NCBI GenBank assembly: GCA_023252015.1 | Contig: JAHEXS010000060.1 | Location: 1-6,923, forward strand | DNA from: Candidatus Nitrosotenuis sp. | GTDB taxonomy: Archaea; Thermoproteota; Nitrososphaeria; Nitrososphaerales; Nitrosopumilaceae | Reading direction: 5' to 3' | DNA length: 6,923 bases | In this document: piece after piece, positions 5,494-6,923 of the stretch | Position numbering within the stretch: the first letter of the stretch is position 1 | How the letters are laid out: each line of letters starts with the position of its first letter | Translations under genes and position numbers: made by a program | Notes under the pieces: generated by a model | The model's database searches: none | What the model was told of the DNA's origin: nothing | Seen by the model: only the letters and a program-made list of their open reading frames with translations

Positions 5494-5528
5494 CAAAACA
5501 TGATCTGAAAATCACATGACATGTTTTG
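5494..5528. repeat. 9-bp inverted repeat between thioesterase and acetyltransferase genes
   Basis: CAAAACATG (5494-5502) and CATGTTTTG (5520-5528) are exact reverse complements with a 17-nt spacer. It lies 28 nt after the thioesterase stop and just before the acetyltransferase promoter. It could be an operator or a weak terminator hairpin; the lack of a following T-run argues against a terminator. Confidence 0.45.
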
Positions 5529-5536
5529 GAAATTAG

Positions 5537-5554
5537 TTTAATACTTTAAAATAT
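5537..5554 (+). promoter_or_regulatory. TATA-like region of the GNAT acetyltransferase gene
   Basis: TTTAATA at 5537-5543 is centred about 25 nt before the GTG at 5565, suiting a leaderless transcript. A second AT-rich block (TTTAAAATA, 5546-5554) is too close to the start unless the start lies further downstream. Confidence 0.4.
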
Positions 5555-5564
5555 AATACAAGAT

Positions 5565-6011
5565 GTGAAAAATATCAAAATCAGAAGAGCAAACAAAAAA
5601 GACATTAATGAGATTCTAAATCTTTTATATCAATTACAAAGACCAAAGCCAAAAACAAGTTTAGAAAACGCCGCATTTAGAAAACAAATTTACCAATATC
5701 TTGACAATAAAGACAAGAAAATCATCGTAGCTGAGCAAGATTCAAAGATTATCGGCATTGTAAGCATGATGTTTCTTCCAAGACTAAATCGCACCAAATT
5801 GGAATTATACATTCCAGAGATTGTTGTATCAGGAAATCACAGAGGATTAGGAATAGGAAAATCCCTCATGGAATCATGTATTAAAATTGCTAAAAAGGAA
5901 AAATGTTTCAGAATCAGGCTAGAATCTGGAAATCAAAGAAAGACTGCTCATCGATTCTACAAAAAGATTGGTTTTGAACAATCTGCTTTGAGTTATACCA
6001 GGGCAATTTAG
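5565..6011 (+). CDS. GNAT-family N-acetyltransferase, 148 aa
   Basis: GNAT enzymes move an acetyl group from acetyl-CoA to an amine of a small molecule or protein. IKIRRANKKDINEILNLL (4-21) is the usual first strand and helix. KIIVAEQDSKIIGIVSMMF (52-70) covers the central strands. EIVVSGNHRGLGIGKSLME (85-103) holds the acetyl-CoA pyrophosphate loop Q/R-x-x-G-x-G/A as HRGLGIG. AHRFYKKIGFE (128-138) is the C-terminal helix, with Tyr132 in the general-acid position. The length is normal for a single GNAT domain. The start is GTG 5565; the ATG overlapping it at 5563 is in another frame and stops at once. The protein is lysine-rich and its DNA more AT-rich than the left part of the window. It converges on the SnoaL-like gene with an 11-nt gap. 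The substrate is unknown. Confidence 0.9.
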   Translation: MKNIKIRRANKKDINEILNLLYQLQRPKPKTSLENAAFRKQIYQYLDNKDKKIIVAEQDSKIIGIVSMMFLPRLNRTKLELYIPEIVVSGNHRGLGIGKSLMESCIKIAKKEKCFRIRLESGNQRKTAHRFYKKIGFEQSALSYTRAI

Positions 6012-6022
6012 TCGGAAATGGT

Positions 6023-6415
6023 TTAGTTTCTTGCCGCTTCTTGGATTTTCATAGTATCGGCATATTGCCTAAATTTGACTATTTTTCCATTTTTGATTGT
6101 ATACACATGAGCAAATGGTGATTCAAATTTTTTCTTTGATTTTTTTGCCAGTACTTGGTATTTTCCAAGAACAATAATCTTGTCTCCAGCATCCAAGAAC
6201 TCTTCAGTCATTGCATGAAATTCGGCAAAGCTTGAAAAAAGATTTGGAAAATATTCTTCAAAGATTGCCTTTTTACCAACATGAGTTCTGCCATGAGGCA
6301 TGCTTTCCATTACAACCCACTCTATGTCATCATCGCATAATTGAAGATAGGTTTGCTTATCTTGGGCCTTAAAAGAACTGTAGAATTTTTTTACCAAGTC
6401 AACATTTGTAGTCAT
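6023..6415 (-). CDS. SnoaL-like / NTF2-fold protein, 130 aa
   Basis: The length and pattern match the SnoaL/ketosteroid-isomerase-like superfamily, cone-shaped NTF2 folds that act as isomerases, hydrolases or ligand-binding proteins. VDLVKKFYSSFKAQDKQTYL (5-24) is the opening helix pair. CDDDIEWVVMESMPHGRTHV (27-46) is the first strand, with the usual Asp-Asp-x-x-x-Trp. GKKAIFEEYFPNLFSSF (47-63) is the next helix, and FAHVYTIKNGKIVKFRQYAD (101-120) the closing strands with the typical F-x-H-V-x-x-I-x-x-G-K-I. His41, His103 and Asp120 could line the pocket. The ATG at 6415 gives a complete domain. A TATA-like CTTTTATCG (6434-6442) is centred about 23 nt upstream, so it probably has its own promoter. 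Its substrate is unknown, as for most members. Confidence 0.88.
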   Translation of the reverse strand: MTTNVDLVKKFYSSFKAQDKQTYLQLCDDDIEWVVMESMPHGRTHVGKKAIFEEYFPNLFSSFAEFHAMTEEFLDAGDKIIVLGKYQVLAKKSKKKFESPFAHVYTIKNGKIVKFRQYADTMKIQEAARN

Positions 6416-6433
6416 TTCTCTTAATTTAACATA

Positions 6434-6442
6434 CGATAAAAG
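6434..6442 (-). promoter_or_regulatory. TATA-like box of the SnoaL-like gene
   Basis: The minus strand reads CTTTTATCG, centred about 23 nt before the ATG at 6415, consistent with a leaderless transcript. The rest of the 94-nt gap up to the next stop codon at 6510 is AT-rich with no other clear signal. Confidence 0.4.
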
Positions 6443-6509
6443 ATCATAATTGCTTTTCTGTGTGGAAAAAGTCGTATTATTAATAAAAAGATGCTTTGTT
6501 ACAAAATTA

Positions 6510-6695
6510 TTATTTTGCTAGCTTGCACTGAAATTTGACAATCTCTAAATTCTTTCCATTGATTTCTCTTATGATTTTTGGGTGAAAGTTTGGCTGATCT
6601 TTTGATTGTACTTTAAAGCTGGTTGTGATATGTGCGTCAACGACTGTGAATATTATCATAGCCAACATTATTGCAAGTATCACGTATGCTTTCAT
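6510..6695 (-). CDS. Small predicted secreted or membrane-anchored peptide, 61 aa
   Basis: I do not recognise a family. From the ATG at 6695 the product starts MKAYVILAIMLAMIIFTVVD, a single positive charge followed by a hydrophobic stretch of about 17 residues. This is a signal peptide or N-terminal anchor, with Val-Asp-Ala (19-21) as a possible cleavage site. The remaining 40 residues are polar (SFKVQSKDQPNFHPK) and contain a single Cys57. In-frame ATGs at 6719 and 6740 would add 8 or 15 residues (MKIIPALMIKLLGIC). I prefer 6695 because it gives the canonical signal-peptide shape and a TATA-like CTTTAAT (6719-6725) lies about 27 nt before it. At this length a chance open frame cannot be excluded, although the signal-peptide pattern argues for a real gene. 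Confidence 0.5.
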   Translation of the reverse strand: MKAYVILAIMLAMIIFTVVDAHITTSFKVQSKDQPNFHPKIIREINGKNLEIVKFQCKLAK

Positions 6696-6718
6696 GCAGA
6701 TACCAAGTAATTTTATCA

Positions 6719-6725
6719 TTAAAGC
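6719..6725 (-). promoter_or_regulatory. Possible TATA-like box of the 61-aa peptide gene
   Basis: The minus strand reads CTTTAAT about 27 nt before the ATG at 6695. This is weak and would lie inside the gene if a longer start (6740) is used. Confidence 0.25.
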
Positions 6726-6783
6726 TGGAATTATTTTCAAAATTACGCTTCCAATGAGGAAATTTCAGAATAGAATGATACCA

Positions 6784-6803
6784 AACTGGTAGAATGACCA
6801 GTT
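6784..6803. repeat. 7-bp inverted repeat with competing hairpin at the right end
   Basis: AACTGGT (6784-6790) and ACCAGTT (6797-6803) are exact reverse complements around a 6-nt loop. An overlapping alternative pairs TACCA (6779-6783) with TGGTA (6787-6791). The repeat covers the end of the minus-strand open frame that stops at 6802, a position that would suit a 3'-end hairpin of a transcript coming from the right. Confidence 0.5.
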
Positions 6804-6921
6804 ACGAAAATGGAAGGTTTTCATGCGGTAAATTCAGATTCATTATCTTAAACAAGGGTGTAATGGGCCCACAGGAGCCCCGAAATACGTGATTTCGGGA
6901 AACCTTGACAAGAACAGGCAG
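6802..6921 (-). CDS. C-terminal fragment of a minus-strand open frame; possible tnpB tail
   Basis: A frame entering from the right edge is open for 39 codons and ends with TAA at 6802-6804. The translation includes VSRNHVFRGSCGPITP and ends with LPHENLPFS. As I recall them, many IS200/IS605 TnpB proteins end in a variable tail with a Cys-Gly pair (often Ala-Cys-Gly) and a final Gln-Glu-like motif, because that DNA also encodes the guide RNA. The Ser-Cys-Gly and His-Glu-Asn here loosely fit. The catalytic RuvC and zinc-finger parts would be outside the window, and the other frames here also have open stretches. The call is tentative: it may be noncoding DNA that happens to be open. Confidence 0.25.
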   Translation of the reverse strand: MPVLVKVSRNHVFRGSCGPITPLFKIMNLNLPHENLPFS

Positions 6922-6923
6922 AG

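Larger units (their letters stand above)
6779..6923 (-). ncRNA. Candidate structured RNA (possible IS605-type omega RNA 3' part), truncated by the window edge
   Basis: The last 60 bases or so are clearly GC-richer than the AT-rich surroundings, a known hint of structured RNA in such genomes. They contain CCCGAAAT/ATTTCGGG (6879-6886 with 6892-6899, 5-nt loop), GGGC/GCCC (6865-6868 with 6877-6880), and the hairpin at 6784-6803. If the minus-strand frame is tnpB, this would be its overlapping guide RNA, with the guide read from flanking DNA near or left of 6779. The strand is inferred from that model only. A 5' leader of a plus-strand gene beyond the edge is the main alternative. Confidence 0.25.

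Noticed and set aside
6794..6892. 32-codon plus-strand frame starting at ATG 6794
   Set aside because: Very short, no family pattern, and it lies over the hairpins. Several frames are open in this GC-rich stretch, so openness means little.
6860..6923. tRNA, SRP RNA or RNase P RNA at the right edge
   Set aside because: I could not find a cloverleaf, the SRP domain loop or RNase P conserved segments. Only generic hairpins are present and the stretch is cut by the window end.

Overview
The window reads as a piece of archaeal chromosome, most probably from an ammonia-oxidising thaumarchaeon (Nitrososphaeria, Nitrosopumilus/Nitrosotenuis-like). The support is indirect. It encodes an ADP-forming acyl-CoA synthetase of the kind these archaea use for hydroxyacid activation, an archaeal-style winged-helix regulator paired with a tiny membrane protein, and a NiCoT metal permease. 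Several genes have TATA-like boxes about 25 nt before GTG, TTG or ATG starts, as expected for leaderless archaeal transcripts. No rRNA, tRNA or CRISPR array is visible, and coding density is high.

Left part (1-2759, all minus strand). A winged-helix regulator (2457-2759) is followed by a 94-residue three-helix membrane protein, a 149-residue four-helix membrane protein, an RNase HI-like protein whose start overlaps the preceding stop, and the N-terminal 421 codons of an ADP-forming acyl-CoA synthetase that runs off the left edge. The first genes are closely spaced and may form an operon. The synthetase has its own TATA-like box.

Middle (2760-4550). A radical SAM protein diverges from the regulator across a 76-bp intergenic stretch. 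It converges on a NiCoT-family nickel/cobalt permease, which has a well-placed promoter.

Right part (4620-6740). A small unknown gene (minus) and a hotdog acyl-CoA thioesterase (plus) diverge around a perfect 15-bp inverted repeat. Its two arms lie almost equally far from the two start codons, which looks like a shared regulatory element. A GNAT acetyltransferase (plus) converges on a SnoaL-like NTF2-fold protein (minus), and a small predicted secreted or membrane-anchored peptide follows.

Right edge (6741-6923). No complete gene is present. The stretch is GC-richer than its surroundings and carries several small inverted repeats. An open minus-strand frame enters from the right and stops just before a hairpin. 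One reading is the 3' end of an IS200/IS605-type tnpB gene with its overlapping guide (omega) RNA, but the window ends before this can be tested.

Functionally the genes are mixed: a probable carbon-fixation or energy enzyme, a metal importer, acyl-CoA hydrolysis, acetyl transfer, and an uncharacterised regulator/membrane-protein module. The items most worth a second look are the 4902-4954 inverted repeat, the right-edge structured stretch, the regulator/membrane module, and the RNase HI lacking a clear fourth catalytic acid.
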